From contig NZ_CP108508.1 in the NCBI RefSeq assembly GCF_035917275.1, forward strand, positions 1,116,001 to 1,180,000: a stretch of DNA of 64,000 bases. Reading direction: 5' to 3'. Of the stretch, positions 26,901-33,421 are shown one piece after another. The stretch comes from Streptomyces sp. NBC_01237 (GTDB taxonomy: Bacteria; Actinomycetota; Actinomycetes; Streptomycetales; Streptomycetaceae). Both the position numbers and the translations under genes were made by a program. Below the pieces are notes generated by a model. The model made no database searches. It was not told the origin of the DNA and saw only the letters and a program-made list of their open reading frames with translations. How positions within the stretch are numbered: the stretch's first letter is position 1; each line of letters opens with the position of its first letter.

Positions 26901-27916
26901 CGGTAGCGCTGGTGGTCGCGCATCTCGCGCATGGCGGAGGCGACCCGCCGGCTCAGCTCCCCGAGCCCGTCCCCGCCGCGCACGGTCACCCGCAGCGGCA
27001 GCACATTGACCGCCATGGCGGGGGTACGCAGCTCGGTCGAACCCGCCCGGCACATCAGCGGCAGCGCGAACACCACATCGGTGCGGCCCAGCATGCGGTG
27101 CAGGAAGGCGGCGTAGCAGGCGATCAGTGCCTCGCCCCAGGTGACGCCCTGCCCGTCGGCGAACGCGCGCAGCCGGGCGGTCTCCTCGGGCGTGACGACG
27201 GCGCGGGCGGTCAGGGTGCGGTCGGGCGAACCGGCGGCGGTGTCGGGATCAGCGAGGTGACCGAGGTCGGGGAGCGGGGTGAACCGCTCGACCCAGTACG
27301 CGCGGTCCTCGGCGAACCGGTCGCTGTCCCGGTAGGCCCGGTCGGCGGCGACGAGCCGGTCGAAGGCGCCGAAGGTCGACTTCGGCGGCTCGGTCCCGCG
27401 TACCAGGGCGGTGTAACGGGCGGCGGTGCGGCGGGCGAGCATCGCGGCGGTGTAACCGTCGAAGACCAGGTGGTGGCCGAGCTGGGTGTACCAGACCTCG
27501 CGGTCGGACAGCCTGATGACGGTACGCGCGTACAGCGGCCGGTCCACCATCCCCCGGCATGCCTCGGCCGCCCGGCCCCGCTCGGCGTCGACGAGCGCGT
27601 GTGCGGCGGCCACAGGGTCGGCGGCGCCGCTGACATCGACCACCGAGGGCGGCTCGACCGGCTCCCGGCTCACCGCCTGGCGCGGCCCGTCCGGGGTGTC
27701 GTACACCCGCAGCCGCAGCGTGTCGGCCTCCTCGGTGGTCGCCCGGACCGCTTCCGCCAGCGCGTCCACGTCGACCGGCTCGCTGCCGGATATCTCCACC
27801 ACGTCGCCGACCATGTAGTACGGCGAGTCGGGTTCGAGGCGTTGCGCGTTCCAGATGCCCAACTGGGCGCTGGTCAGGGCGAGGAGGCCGTCCGATGACA
27901 CGCTTGCGGTGCTCAA
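17942..27916 (-). CDS. Nonribosomal peptide synthetase, C-A-T-E-C-A-T-E-C
   Basis: 3,324 residues. Domains by motif: C1 (HHLVFDG near 148; EntF-like N-terminus LTSAQLGIWNAQ); A1 (HTSGSTGRPKG near 606, YGPTEATV, YRTGDLARW); T1 (LGGDS, Ser989); E1 (HHLAMDGVSW near 1160, NYLGRF); C2 (HHALLDG near 1611); A2 (YTSGTTGRPKG near 2071, FDVAFWQ); T2 (IGGDS, Ser2455); E2 (HHLVVDG near 2630, NYLGRY); C3 (HHVLSDG near 3038) at the extreme C-terminus. There is no thioesterase, reductase or third A-T pair. It should assemble a dipeptide of two D-configured residues, acylated by C1 (probably from the aryl carrier protein encoded upstream), with C3 passing the chain to another amine or closing it. The A2 pocket residues read D-V-W-N-F-V-A-I-N by hand alignment; the substrate is unassigned. 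The start is TTG with AGGAGAG before it, 1 bp after the ATPase stop. Confidence 0.93.
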   Translation of the reverse strand: MSTASVSSDGLLALTSAQLGIWNAQRLEPDSPYYMVGDVVEISGSEPVDVDALAEAVRATTEEADTLRLRVYDTPDGPRQAVSREPVEPPSVVDVSGAADPVAAAHALVDAERGRAAEACRGMVDRPLYARTVIRLSDREVWYTQLGHHLVFDGYTAAMLARRTAARYTALVRGTEPPKSTFGAFDRLVAADRAYRDSDRFAEDRAYWVERFTPLPDLGHLADPDTAAGSPDRTLTARAVVTPEETARLRAFADGQGVTWGEALIACYAAFLHRMLGRTDVVFALPLMCRAGSTELRTPAMAVNVLPLRVTVRGGDGLGELSRRVASAMREMRDHQRYRGEDLPRDLGAPGAGALLHGRGINLKAFDLAIDFAGAGGVMRNVAGGPPEDMGLSVLPTRDGGLLLGFEVDARSNDQAAVDGLLSGLRALLSGLTDGLPVARIALTADVDRLLADWCPPALPGTPVDVPTAFDTMAAAGPGRTALVCGEDRLSAAELAGRVHRLARALRARGIGADDVVALALPRSADSVVALLAVLDAGAAFLPLDAAYPPERLRELIDDTRPALVLTTGAVDGLPWTTLLDEAAALSGTPLAADELAEPRHPEHLAYVIHTSGSTGRPKGVLGRAGGLASLLHHQRATVVAEAERSAGRPLRAAHTYSFAFDSAFDHLVWLLCGHELHVYDTETARDADALLAAYARDGIDIVDTTPSMATPLIDGGLLDRRPTLLVLGGEATPPALWRRVAASGITARNMYGPTEATVDSTTAPVDGDEPTIGHPLAGTRIHVLDSALQPVPHGTAGELYLAGPHLARGYLGRPGATAERFVADPFGAPGERMYRTGDLARWVPGRGLEYRGRGDGQVKIRGHRVETGEVEAALAAVPGVTASAARVRSSRLIGYVVSTSVTGDEVRARLAERLPEHMVPAAVVVLAGLPLTPNGKLDRAALPAPALPGGGREPGTERERLLCAVLAEALDVERVGVDDDFFALGGDSITAITVSSRLRAVGLGLRPRDLLARRSFAALAASAELLEDAPEPADDPVGPVPAPPIVRGLLDPHPDVDVVAGYAQWTALRVDELAHDDLVTGVQAVLDHHDALRLRAGEGLEILPRGAVRAVVGEVHGEDVTALARRLAGELDPRTGDLLRAALLRTGDDTSDRLVVVVHHLAMDGVSWRILLPDLYTACAGGTPDPVGTSWRRHATLLADQGESGARRGELDHWRTALRSASRLGARPLDHTRDTVSTAHRSVTVASAEATEALLTTLPAAYRAGVDEVLLAALVLTLRNWGLPGDAVTVSMEGHGREHLDLSRTIGWFTSEYPVRVPASDDIGQALRAAKEARRGVPDGGVGYGVLRHLDPETRAELAATPPPDVLLNYLGRFAPLSGTGWRLPEHDAFSVNEPGAKALEQVLALNCFVHEEGAPRLAVEWTAATGVLGTDAVAALQSAWAAALDALAEHALRTPGGLTPSDLPLVDLDQTAIDALERTGRIADVLPATPLQVGLSFHTLVRDDTDTDVYVVQAVTTLAGELEPDRMAEAARELLRRHPALRMYLGTAGDDVVQVIPADVALDWREDDRFPEAARAELERPFDPAGPPLIRFLLSRVGPAEHKLVITNHHALLDGWSMPLVGRTLLAIYAELSGGPAAPAAPPLSEYFRWLAGRDREASLAAWRDALAGVDDATRLAPASTGTGVERPGREIVGLGREFSDRLRAFAREQGVTLTTVLQTAWGLLLGRLTGRRDVVFGCPVSGRPAEVDGVESMIGQLGTTIPVRVRHTQDQTARDLMAHVHADSVALGEHHHIGLPEIQRAVGIGELFDTMLVMENFPLSSRKRTPLTPGLDLAGVDITDATHYALTVIVIPDEEITIGLGYQPHAFAAETVRDYGRWLHHLLRELVDDPARPAIRLSALDPDERARMLRTGTAAVPAKARGHWLEEFAAQVRRRPDAEALVCRDRSLSYAELDRQANRLAHALIGRGVRPQDPVAVLLGRDIEMTVALFGVAKAGAVYVPMDASYPRERLAYMFDDIAPAAAVTTGAELPVDREIPVLRLDDPAALASAADTDPAGARARLTEDALAYVIYTSGTTGRPKGVGVTHRGVPDLIALQEEVVGVTENDRYLHFASTGFDVAFWQTMVPLLSGGTSVIAPEEVRVPGDELLDYIVEHRVTGVNLLPSFLAAMPDDRTVDPDVFFVVGAERLDPELARRWGRGRRALFNAYGPTEVTINSTTWHYDPDDAGPLPIGRPDPNVRAYVLDGGLQPVGVGVTGELYLGGPSLARGYLGRPGLTAATFVADPFGPPGERLYRTGDLVRWRPDGQLVFLGRADHQVKVRGFRVELGEIESTLTSHPDVRAGAVIMREGRLVGYVIPTDDADLDTARVRAYLAEELPDHMVPTVLVPIDRLPLSPSGKLDTAALPAPETVAAPRREPATGAEAVLLGVFQDVLGTDDIGPDDSFFAIGGDSIVSLQVVSRARRQGLGLSARDVFEGETVAGIAARARTLDDGAGPADGDAPLTPIMRDLLRRAGSTADGFCQWVEICVPPGGDEPAWRAVLDALLARHDVLRAHLADDVLRIPPVGTVTGAEVLTRVPATEDLRGPADAAIAAARESMDPRTGPLLRAVWVDAGPARPGRLVLIAHHLVVDGVSWRILLDDLEHAHSGGSLARHGQSFLGWARSLRDADRRTELPHWRRMNTTPALTRPLDPARDTVATATHHEIRLDADSTRALITTLPAACRITPDAVLLTALARAVRAWRGTPRVLVALESHGRPRQVDLSQTVGWFTAVHPVRLDAGDDVKAVGERLRAQGDGLGHGILTAAGLLDPVAPEIAWNYLGRYPGAPARETPWQAPPDADPLGSNGSDAMPLPYSLMINALVRDDALGVRITWPSALFTAAEVEELAESLRTALLHVAAAPEIRALDQDRPVADMQPLTPLQEVMLRHSRTERPDPYTVQSAFTLAGPLDTEALRDAGADLLARHPNLGAVFPASLAVIPTSPRPDFRVIDGPAEEVLAADLAEPFDLARGPLFRLTVIRRGSERADLVLTSHHVLSDGWSAPRILTELFALYTARVRGEAHGLPTPVPFGDYLAWCADHEPDLGAWAAELEGLPEGDYLGGGAPGPAWQEPEVIAFDAALVADLTHLAARRGLTLNTLVQGAWAVLLARRSGHADVCFGAMVSCRPPELEGVEEIIGLLANTVPVRARLGGTLADTLTGLQAGQRALVEHHHVALTDLERLTGRRRLFDSLVVFENYPVDPDRLREPAPGLTVVGTRFREATHHPVTLTVMPDGDGWTGVFAHRAGTDADGLAEELLDLLRTLDKHLDNDVLDLLEGR

Positions 27917-27917
27917 C

Positions 27918-28703
27918 TTACTCTCCTAGAAGTGTGGGAACGATCATCGGTGTGCCGGTCACCGGGTCGGGGACGATGACGCTCGGCAGGTCGAACACGT
28001 CCTTGATCAGCGCGGCGTCCACGATGTCCCCGGGATCGCCCTCGGCGACCACCCGGCCGTCCTTCATGGCGATCAGGTGGTCGGCGAACCGGCAGGCCTG
28101 GTTGATGTCGTGCAGGACCGCGACCACCGTCCGGCCCTCGTTGCGCAGCCGGGTCAGCAGTCCGAGCAGCTGGTACTGGTGGGTGATGTCCAGGAACGAC
28201 GTCGGTTCGTCGAGCAGCAGGTAGGGCGTCTGCTGGGCGAGCACCATGGCCATCCACACCCGCTGACGCTGTCCGCCGGACAGCTCCTGCACCGGCCGGT
28301 CGGCCAGGTCGCCGACGCCGGCGGCGTCCATCGCCCCGGTGACGGCCTCCTCGTCGTCCGGCGACCACAGCGCCAGCATCGACTGGTGGGGGAACCGCCC
28401 CCGGCCCACGAGTTGCCGGACCCTGATGTCGTCGGGTGCCAGCGGATCCTGCGGCAGGAAGCCGAGTTGCTTGGCCAGCGCCTTGGTCGCATAGCCGCCG
28501 ACCGCGCGGCCGTCGAGTTCCACCTGACCGGAGTCGGGGCGCAGCAGCCGGACCAGGGCGCTCAACAGGGTCGACTTCCCACAGGCGTTGGGGCCCACGA
28601 TGGCGGTGAACGCGCCATCGGGGATGTCGAGGCTCAGCCGTGTGGACACGACGCGGTCTCCGTAGCGCAGGGTGATCTCCCGCGCCGTCAGGCGTGCGGT
28701 CAC
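27918..28703 (-). CDS. Fe-siderophore ABC transporter ATP-binding protein (FepC/FecE-like)
   Basis: A 261-residue protein from GTG 28703. Walker A is GPNACGKST, the signature LSGGQRQRVWMAMVL, Walker B YLLLDEPTSFLD and the H-loop VLHDINQACRFADHL; all fit the iron-chelate subfamily (FepC, FecE, FhuC). The LPQDPLAPDDIRVRQLVGRGRFPHQS segment is characteristic of that group. The start overlaps the permease stop (GTGA). Its own last codons carry the AGGAGAG that serves the NRPS start one base further on, so uptake and synthesis genes are tied together. It energises uptake through the two permeases encoded just upstream. Confidence 0.95.
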   Translation of the reverse strand: MTARLTAREITLRYGDRVVSTRLSLDIPDGAFTAIVGPNACGKSTLLSALVRLLRPDSGQVELDGRAVGGYATKALAKQLGFLPQDPLAPDDIRVRQLVGRGRFPHQSMLALWSPDDEEAVTGAMDAAGVGDLADRPVQELSGGQRQRVWMAMVLAQQTPYLLLDEPTSFLDITHQYQLLGLLTRLRNEGRTVVAVLHDINQACRFADHLIAMKDGRVVAEGDPGDIVDAALIKDVFDLPSVIVPDPVTGTPMIVPTLLGE

Positions 28704-29695
28704 GCGCGCCTCACCTCCTTGGTCAGCAGCCAGATCAAGTAGCAACCGCCGATCGCGGTGCTCACCACGCCGACGGGCAGCGCGACGGGCGCCAGCAGCA
28801 TCTGGGCGATCAGGTCGGCGCCCAGGAGCAGCACCGCCCCGGTGAGCGCGGCCGGGAGCAGCGGCACTCCGGCCGCGCCCGCGAGCCTGCGGCCGATCTG
28901 CGGGGCGGCGAGGGCGATGAACGCGATCGGCCCGGCCACCGCGGTCACCGTGGCCGTGCAGCCGACGCCGACCAGCACCATCAGCAGTCGCAGCCGGTCG
29001 AGCCCGACCCCGGTGGTCACCGCGATCGCGTCGCCGAGCGCTGCCTGGTGCATGGCGTGCGCCCGCGCGGTCATCAGGGTGAGCAGGACGGCGATCACCG
29101 TGAACGGAATTCCCAGGTCGGCCCAGCCCACGCCGTTGAGCGAGCCGGCGCTCCAGCCGACGGCGGCGATCGCCACCTCCAGCTCGGCGCGCAGCACGAT
29201 CCACGAGTTGATCGCGGTCACCATCGCGTTGAACGCGATGCCGATGACCACCAGCCGCATCCCGGAGAAGCCCCGGTCGAACGAGAGCAGATAGATCGCG
29301 GCCGCGACGACCAGCCCGCCGAGCACCGAGCCGACGGCCAGTTGCGCGGACGTGCCCGACAGCACGGTGATGGCGACCAGGGCGCCGGTGTAGGCGCCCG
29401 CGTCGAGACCGATGACGTCCGGGCTGCCCATCGGGTTGCGGGTGAGGTTCTGGAAGATCGCCCCCGCCACACCGAGCGCGGCGCCGAAGACCAGTCCGGC
29501 GAGCACGCGTGGCAACCGCCAGTCCCGGATCACCACGGAGGGGTCCGACCCGCTCAGCGCGGCGAACACCTCGCCGGGGGTGGACCATGACGCCCCGTAG
29601 CAGAGCCCGAGCAGGCCCAGGCCCAGCATCAGGGTGACCAGCACGGCGCAGAGCACCACCGTGCGTCGTCCGGCCCTCAGCGCGAGCGCCTTCAC
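28700..29695 (-). CDS. Fe-siderophore ABC transporter permease (FepG-like)
   Basis: A 331-residue FecCD-family permease. Conserved blocks are LPRVLAGLVFGAALGVAGAIFQ, NLTRNPMGSPDVIGLDAGA and the late VAGPIAFIALAAPQIGRRL, with LPVGVVSTAIGGCYLIWLL at the C-terminus. About nine to ten hydrophobic helices are expected. GTG 29695 overlaps the upstream permease stop by 4 bases; the open frame continues upstream of that GTG but without FecCD-like sequence, so 29695 is the best start. It pairs with the 340-residue permease to form the inner-membrane channel. Confidence 0.93.
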   Translation of the reverse strand: MKALALRAGRRTVVLCAVLVTLMLGLGLLGLCYGASWSTPGEVFAALSGSDPSVVIRDWRLPRVLAGLVFGAALGVAGAIFQNLTRNPMGSPDVIGLDAGAYTGALVAITVLSGTSAQLAVGSVLGGLVVAAAIYLLSFDRGFSGMRLVVIGIAFNAMVTAINSWIVLRAELEVAIAAVGWSAGSLNGVGWADLGIPFTVIAVLLTLMTARAHAMHQAALGDAIAVTTGVGLDRLRLLMVLVGVGCTATVTAVAGPIAFIALAAPQIGRRLAGAAGVPLLPAALTGAVLLLGADLIAQMLLAPVALPVGVVSTAIGGCYLIWLLTKEVRRA

Positions 29696-30714
29696 AGCGA
29701 CCCCGCCCCGTAGCGGCGAACGGCCCAGATGAGCATGGGGCCGCCGAGGAACGCGGTCACGATGGCCACCGGAACCTCGCCGGTGGGCAGCAGCACCCGC
29801 GACCCGATGTCGGCGACCAGCAGCAGGATCGGACCCAGCACCATCGTGTAGAGGATCAGCCACGGCACGGAGCCCGCGGCCGGTCTGCGGACCAGGTGCG
29901 GCACGATCAGCCCGACGAACAGGATCGGCCCGGCCACCGCCGTGGCCGCCCCGCTGAGCACGGTGATCAGCACCAGGGCGAGGGCCCGGACCCGGCCCAC
30001 GCCCGCCCCCAGGGTGTGCGCCACGCTCTCGCCCAGCGTCAGTGCGTTGAGTGCGCGGCTCAGCATCAGCGCGCCGAGCAGGGACACGGCGATCGCGGCC
30101 AACGGCAGTGCCAGTGGAGCCTGTTCGCGGGCCGCCAGCGACCCGACCGACCAGAACCGGTAGGTGTCGAAGACGTCCGGGAGCATCAGCCGCATGCCCA
30201 GCGAGACGCCGCTGAGCACCGCGGTCAGAGCCACGCCGGTGAGCACCAGGCGCAGTGGCGAGCGCCGCCCGACCGCGGCGACCAGCAGCGCCGCGAGCAC
30301 GGAGCCGGCGATCGCGAAGCCCAGTTCGCCCGCCTGTCCGGCGGCCAGCCCGAGCGCCGATCCGACGGTGACGGCGAACCCGGCGCCCGCGGTGACCCCG
30401 AGGATGCCGGGCTCGGCCAGGGGGTTGCGGGCCAGTGTCTGGATCAGCGCGCCGGCCACCGCGAGCGCGGCGCCCACCGCGATGGCCAGCAGCGCGCGCG
30501 GCGCCCGGACGTCCCGCACGATCACATGGTCGTCGGTGCCGTGGAAGTCCAGGAACGCCCGCACGACCTCGGCGGGCGGGACCGGGCGGGCCCCGACACC
30601 CATGCTGAGCACGGCGACCGCCGCCAGCAGCACCAGTCCGCCGATCAGCAGGCCGGTCTGCGGTACGGCCCGCCTGGTTTCCGCCGCCCCGGACGCGCGG
30701 CCCGCGACGGTCAC
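29692..30714 (-). CDS. Fe-siderophore ABC transporter permease (FepD-like)
   Basis: A 340-residue FecCD-family permease from GTG 30714, which overlaps the binding-protein stop by 4 bases (GTGA). Blocks seen are VRDVRAPRALLAIAVGAALAVAGAL, LARNPLAEPGILGVTAGAG, GPILFVGLIVPHLVRRPAAG and LPTGEVPVAIVTAFLGGPMLIW. The NPLAEPGILG signature is the membrane-embedded substrate gate typical of FepD/FecC proteins. It forms the heterodimeric channel with the downstream permease. Confidence 0.94.
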   Translation of the reverse strand: MTVAGRASGAAETRRAVPQTGLLIGGLVLLAAVAVLSMGVGARPVPPAEVVRAFLDFHGTDDHVIVRDVRAPRALLAIAVGAALAVAGALIQTLARNPLAEPGILGVTAGAGFAVTVGSALGLAAGQAGELGFAIAGSVLAALLVAAVGRRSPLRLVLTGVALTAVLSGVSLGMRLMLPDVFDTYRFWSVGSLAAREQAPLALPLAAIAVSLLGALMLSRALNALTLGESVAHTLGAGVGRVRALALVLITVLSGAATAVAGPILFVGLIVPHLVRRPAAGSVPWLILYTMVLGPILLLVADIGSRVLLPTGEVPVAIVTAFLGGPMLIWAVRRYGAGSL

Positions 30715-31709
30715 CGGTTCAGCAGCGGGGCGAGCGACTTGTCGATCGCGTCCAGGGTCTGCATGCCCTGCCCGTAGGTCGCGGCCTCGGTGTAGCGGAG
30801 CGGGTATGCCTTCCCGGCCTTGACCGCGGGCAGGTTCTTCCAGAGCTTCGAGTCCATCACGTACTGGACCGGCTTGGGGATGCTGCCGTCGGCGTTGACC
30901 GAGTACGTCATGACGTCGGCCTCACCGAAAGCGGCCGGGAGTTCCTCGATGGACGGGTACTCGCTGACCGAGCGCGAGCCCGGACCGGACTCCTTGACCT
31001 TGCCGTAGTACTTCGCGCCGAGGTCCTCGGCGATGTTGGTGCCCCACGAACCACCGAACTCGCGCTGGAAGGTGCCCTTGGCGACCTCTCCGTACGCGCC
31101 GACGTGGCCCAGCTTGAGCTGGGGCAGCACGTCCTTGTACTTCGTGGCCAGCTCGGCGGCCTTGGCCTCGTACGTGCCCTTCGCGGCGTCGAACCGCTTG
31201 AGCGCGCCGGCGGCGTCGGCCTGCTTGTGGGACAGCTCGCGCCATGCGGACGGCACGGTCGGGCCGATCGCCACGACCGGGGCGATGGACTCCAGTCGCT
31301 TGATGTCGATGTCGCCGAGCACCGGGGCGGGCACCCCGATGACGATCAGGTCGGGCTCGGCCTCGGCCACGGCCTCGTAGTTGGTCTCGGCCGCCTGCTC
31401 TCCCGCCACCTTGGGGAGCTTCTTGTACGCGGCCAGGTCCTCCTTGGACATCATCGGCTCACCGCGCTTCCACGACGAGATCCCGACCAGCGGCGCGTCG
31501 GCCTCGATCATGACCGGCACGGCATAGCCGGTGGCCACCACACGCTTCGGCTTCGCCGGGATGGTGATCTTGCCGTTGTCCGCGGCGAACACCCGGGTCC
31601 CGCCCTCCTCCGAGGCGGCCGACCCGCCCTCCGAGGAGAACCCGCATCCGGCCAGGACGAGGGTCAGCGACACCGCGCCGACCAGGCCGAACGATCTGCG
31701 TATGGACAT
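30711..31709 (-). CDS. Iron-siderophore-binding lipoprotein
   Basis: A 332-residue lipoprotein with a type II signal peptide (MSIRRSFGLVGAVSLTLVLA, lipobox LAGC). The mature part has the periplasmic-binding-protein 2 (FecB/FepB) pattern: a first lobe with KPKRVVATGYAVPVMIEA, the EPDLIVIG strand, a long connecting helix (SHKQADAAGALKRFDAAKGTYEAK) and a C-terminal lobe. It captures the ferric siderophore outside the membrane and hands it to the permeases. It is the first gene after an iron box 19 bp upstream of its start, and leads the transport-NRPS-exporter unit. Confidence 0.93.
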   Translation of the reverse strand: MSIRRSFGLVGAVSLTLVLAGCGFSSEGGSAASEEGGTRVFAADNGKITIPAKPKRVVATGYAVPVMIEADAPLVGISSWKRGEPMMSKEDLAAYKKLPKVAGEQAAETNYEAVAEAEPDLIVIGVPAPVLGDIDIKRLESIAPVVAIGPTVPSAWRELSHKQADAAGALKRFDAAKGTYEAKAAELATKYKDVLPQLKLGHVGAYGEVAKGTFQREFGGSWGTNIAEDLGAKYYGKVKESGPGSRSVSEYPSIEELPAAFGEADVMTYSVNADGSIPKPVQYVMDSKLWKNLPAVKAGKAYPLRYTEAATYGQGMQTLDAIDKSLAPLLNR

Positions 31710-31727
31710 GCGATTGCTCCTTGCTAG

Positions 31728-31746
31728 TTAGGTAAGGCTCACCTTA
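31728..31746 (-). promoter_or_regulatory. DmdR1/IdeR-type iron box
   Basis: TTAGGTAAGGCTCACCTTA is a 19-bp imperfect palindrome that follows the actinobacterial iron-box consensus (TTAGGTTAGGCTNACCTAA) at nearly every position. It sits just upstream of the siderophore-binding protein start at 31709, where repression by Fe-loaded DmdR1 is expected. Confidence 0.9.
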
Positions 31747-31812
31747 GTTGATGGCCTTTCGGCAGGACAAGCCAGGAGCGGGCGTAACGCCCGCCCCGGT
31801 CCGGCCGGTTGA

Positions 31813-32664
31813 TCAGTGCTCGTCCTCGTCGAAGTCGGCGACGCCGCGCTTCCAGTAGCCGGTGATGTCGCTGTCAGCCCTGTCCAGGCACAACTCGTCG
31901 CGGACCCAGCGGCGCAGCGGCTTGATCTGCCCCGCCTCACCCGCCGCCCACACGTACACGCGCTCCCCCTCGGGCACGGTCACCGACATCACGGCCCCTG
32001 CCAGCGCGTCGCCGGTTCCGGCCGGCAGGCCGCCGCGGTGCAGCCAGTGCACCCGAACACCCTCGGGCGCGGACAGCTCGATCTCCTCCGCGGCATCGGC
32101 GACTTCGACGAACGCCCAGCCCTTCGCGGCCCTGGGCAGCTCCTCCAGCCGGCGCGCGATCGCGGGCAGGGCCGTGATGTCGCCCGCCAGCAGATAGTGG
32201 TCGTAGGCGTGCGGGACGATCAGCCCGCCGGGCGGTCCCGCGATGTGCATAACGGTGCCCGGGCGGGCCGCAAGCGCCCAGTCCGACGCGAGACCGCCCT
32301 CGTGCGGCGCGATATCGATATCGATCTCGCCCGCGACGGGGTCGTACCGGCGCACGGTGTACTCCCGCGAGACGAGCGCCGGGCGCGGCCAGCGCAGCAT
32401 CGCCCCGTTCGGCTCGGGCAGCCGCAGCGAGCCGTCCGGATCCGGGAAGATCAGTTTCACGTGCTCGTCCGGCGCATGGGCCTCGAACCCCTCGGCGCCC
32501 GCCCCGCCCAGGGTCACCCGCAGCAGGCCGGAGCCGACCATGGCGGTCCGTACGACCTCGGTCTCCCGGATGCCGATCGGGTAGCCCACCTTCTCCGCGT
32601 GACGGCCCGCCCGCACCTCCGCGATCCGGTCCAGGTGCCGGTGCCGGTGATCGACGCGGCTCAT
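31813..32664 (-). CDS. Siderophore-interacting flavoprotein (SIP family ferric reductase)
   Basis: A 283-residue protein with an FAD-binding domain (LRWPRPALVSREYTVRRYD, containing the R-x-Y-T-x-R flavin motif) and a C-terminal NAD(P)-binding SIP domain (LLAGDITALPAIARRLEELP; VYVWAAGEAGQIKPLRRWV). These cytosolic enzymes (ViuB, YqjH, FscN types) reduce Fe(III) in the imported siderophore to release Fe(II). The start ATG overlaps the aryl carrier protein stop by 4 bases. It ends 67 bp before the second iron box. Acidic residues close the C-terminus (DFDEDEH). Confidence 0.93.
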   Translation of the reverse strand: MSRVDHRHRHLDRIAEVRAGRHAEKVGYPIGIRETEVVRTAMVGSGLLRVTLGGAGAEGFEAHAPDEHVKLIFPDPDGSLRLPEPNGAMLRWPRPALVSREYTVRRYDPVAGEIDIDIAPHEGGLASDWALAARPGTVMHIAGPPGGLIVPHAYDHYLLAGDITALPAIARRLEELPRAAKGWAFVEVADAAEEIELSAPEGVRVHWLHRGGLPAGTGDALAGAVMSVTVPEGERVYVWAAGEAGQIKPLRRWVRDELCLDRADSDITGYWKRGVADFDEDEH

Positions 32665-32900
32665 GCGGCACCCCCCGTCAGCAGCGCCGTCCAGTGCGCC
32701 AGTTCGGGCTGCTCGGCCAGATCGGGAAACTCCAGCGTGGCCGCCCCCGCGGCGCGCCAGCGCTCGACCAGGATCATGATCCGCACCGAGTCCAGGCCGA
32801 GGTCGACCAGGTTCTCCTCGGGCGCGATGTCCGCGGGGTCGCAGTCGAGCAGCTCCGCGACGTCGGCGCGGACACGTTCGGGCGACAAGGTCTTGTTCAT
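32661..32900 (-). CDS. Free-standing aryl carrier protein
   Basis: A 79-residue carrier domain from ATG 32900. The phosphopantetheine site is LVDLGLDSVRIMILVERWR, with Ser38 as the attachment residue. That sequence, followed by LEFPDLAEQPELAHWTALL, matches the C-terminal ArCP of isochorismatases such as EntB and DhbB and stand-alone relatives, rather than a peptidyl carrier. It would carry 2,3-dihydroxybenzoate or salicylate to the C1 domain of the NRPS. No isochorismatase domain is fused and no aryl-AMP ligase is present in the window. Its ATG overlaps (ATGA, 32897-32900) the stop of a decayed upstream frame, and its stop overlaps the SIP start. Confidence 0.88.
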   Translation of the reverse strand: MNKTLSPERVRADVAELLDCDPADIAPEENLVDLGLDSVRIMILVERWRAAGAATLEFPDLAEQPELAHWTALLTGGAA

Positions 32901-33398
32901 CGGTTCACTCCTGCGGGGATGGGCACCGGCCCGGCGGTCAGCAGGCCGGCGGTGATGGTGGGGACGACGCCACAGCACTGGGCGACGTGGGAGGTGGACG
33001 CCCGCCCGGCCATGGCGTGCGCGAGGGAGGTCGGCGAACAGGTCCCGCACGGCGGGGTGCCGGGCGCGGCCGGGAAGCGGGTGCAGCACGACGTCGGCGG
33101 TGCGCCCGGCCGGGAACCGCCCGGAAGGCGATCACCCGTGCACGGTCGTCCCCGTCCGTCCGACGCCCGGCCGAGGTGCCGGGGTGCCGTTCGGGCCGGG
33201 CCGGGGGACGTCGCAACGGATGCCGTCGCGGGCGGACTCCGGGCCGTGGGGGCGGGTTCGCGCGGTGGACACGGTGTACGCGACCGTGCCGTCGCAGGGC
33301 ATCCCGGCGGTGGCGAGGGAGAAGGTGTCCGCGCCCTCCGCTCCGGCCTCGTCGACGTCGACGCTCAAGCCCCGGCCTCTCAGGTTCCAGGCCACCAT
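32897..33398 (-). pseudogene. Frameshifted remnant gene between an iron box and the aryl carrier gene
   Basis: A good ribosome site (GGGGGAG) and ATG at 33398 follow an iron box, and the first ~65 codons look fully coding (MVAWNLRGRGLSVDVDEAGA onward, GC-rich third positions). The frame then degrades and stops at 33132. Coding-like sequence continues in other frames: DGDDRARVIAFRAVPG (about 33105-33160), then TADVVLHPLPGRARHPAVRD (about 33035-33105), and finally LAHAMAGRASTSHVAQCCGV to a TGA at 32897. That TGA overlaps the aryl carrier ATG as ATGA, exactly like intact junctions in this operon. About three frameshifts are needed to rebuild a ~165-residue protein. I do not recognise the family. 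Assembly errors could give the same picture. Confidence 0.55.
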
Positions 33399-33421
33399 GA
33401 ACTCCCCCTCTCGCGCTCAAC

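Noticed and set aside
20768..27898. Very long plus-strand open frames (over 1,100 codons each) opposite the NRPS gene
   Set aside because: They are antisense shadows caused by GC-rich third positions; the minus strand carries all NRPS core motifs and the plus-strand translations are low-complexity Arg/Gly/Val sequence.
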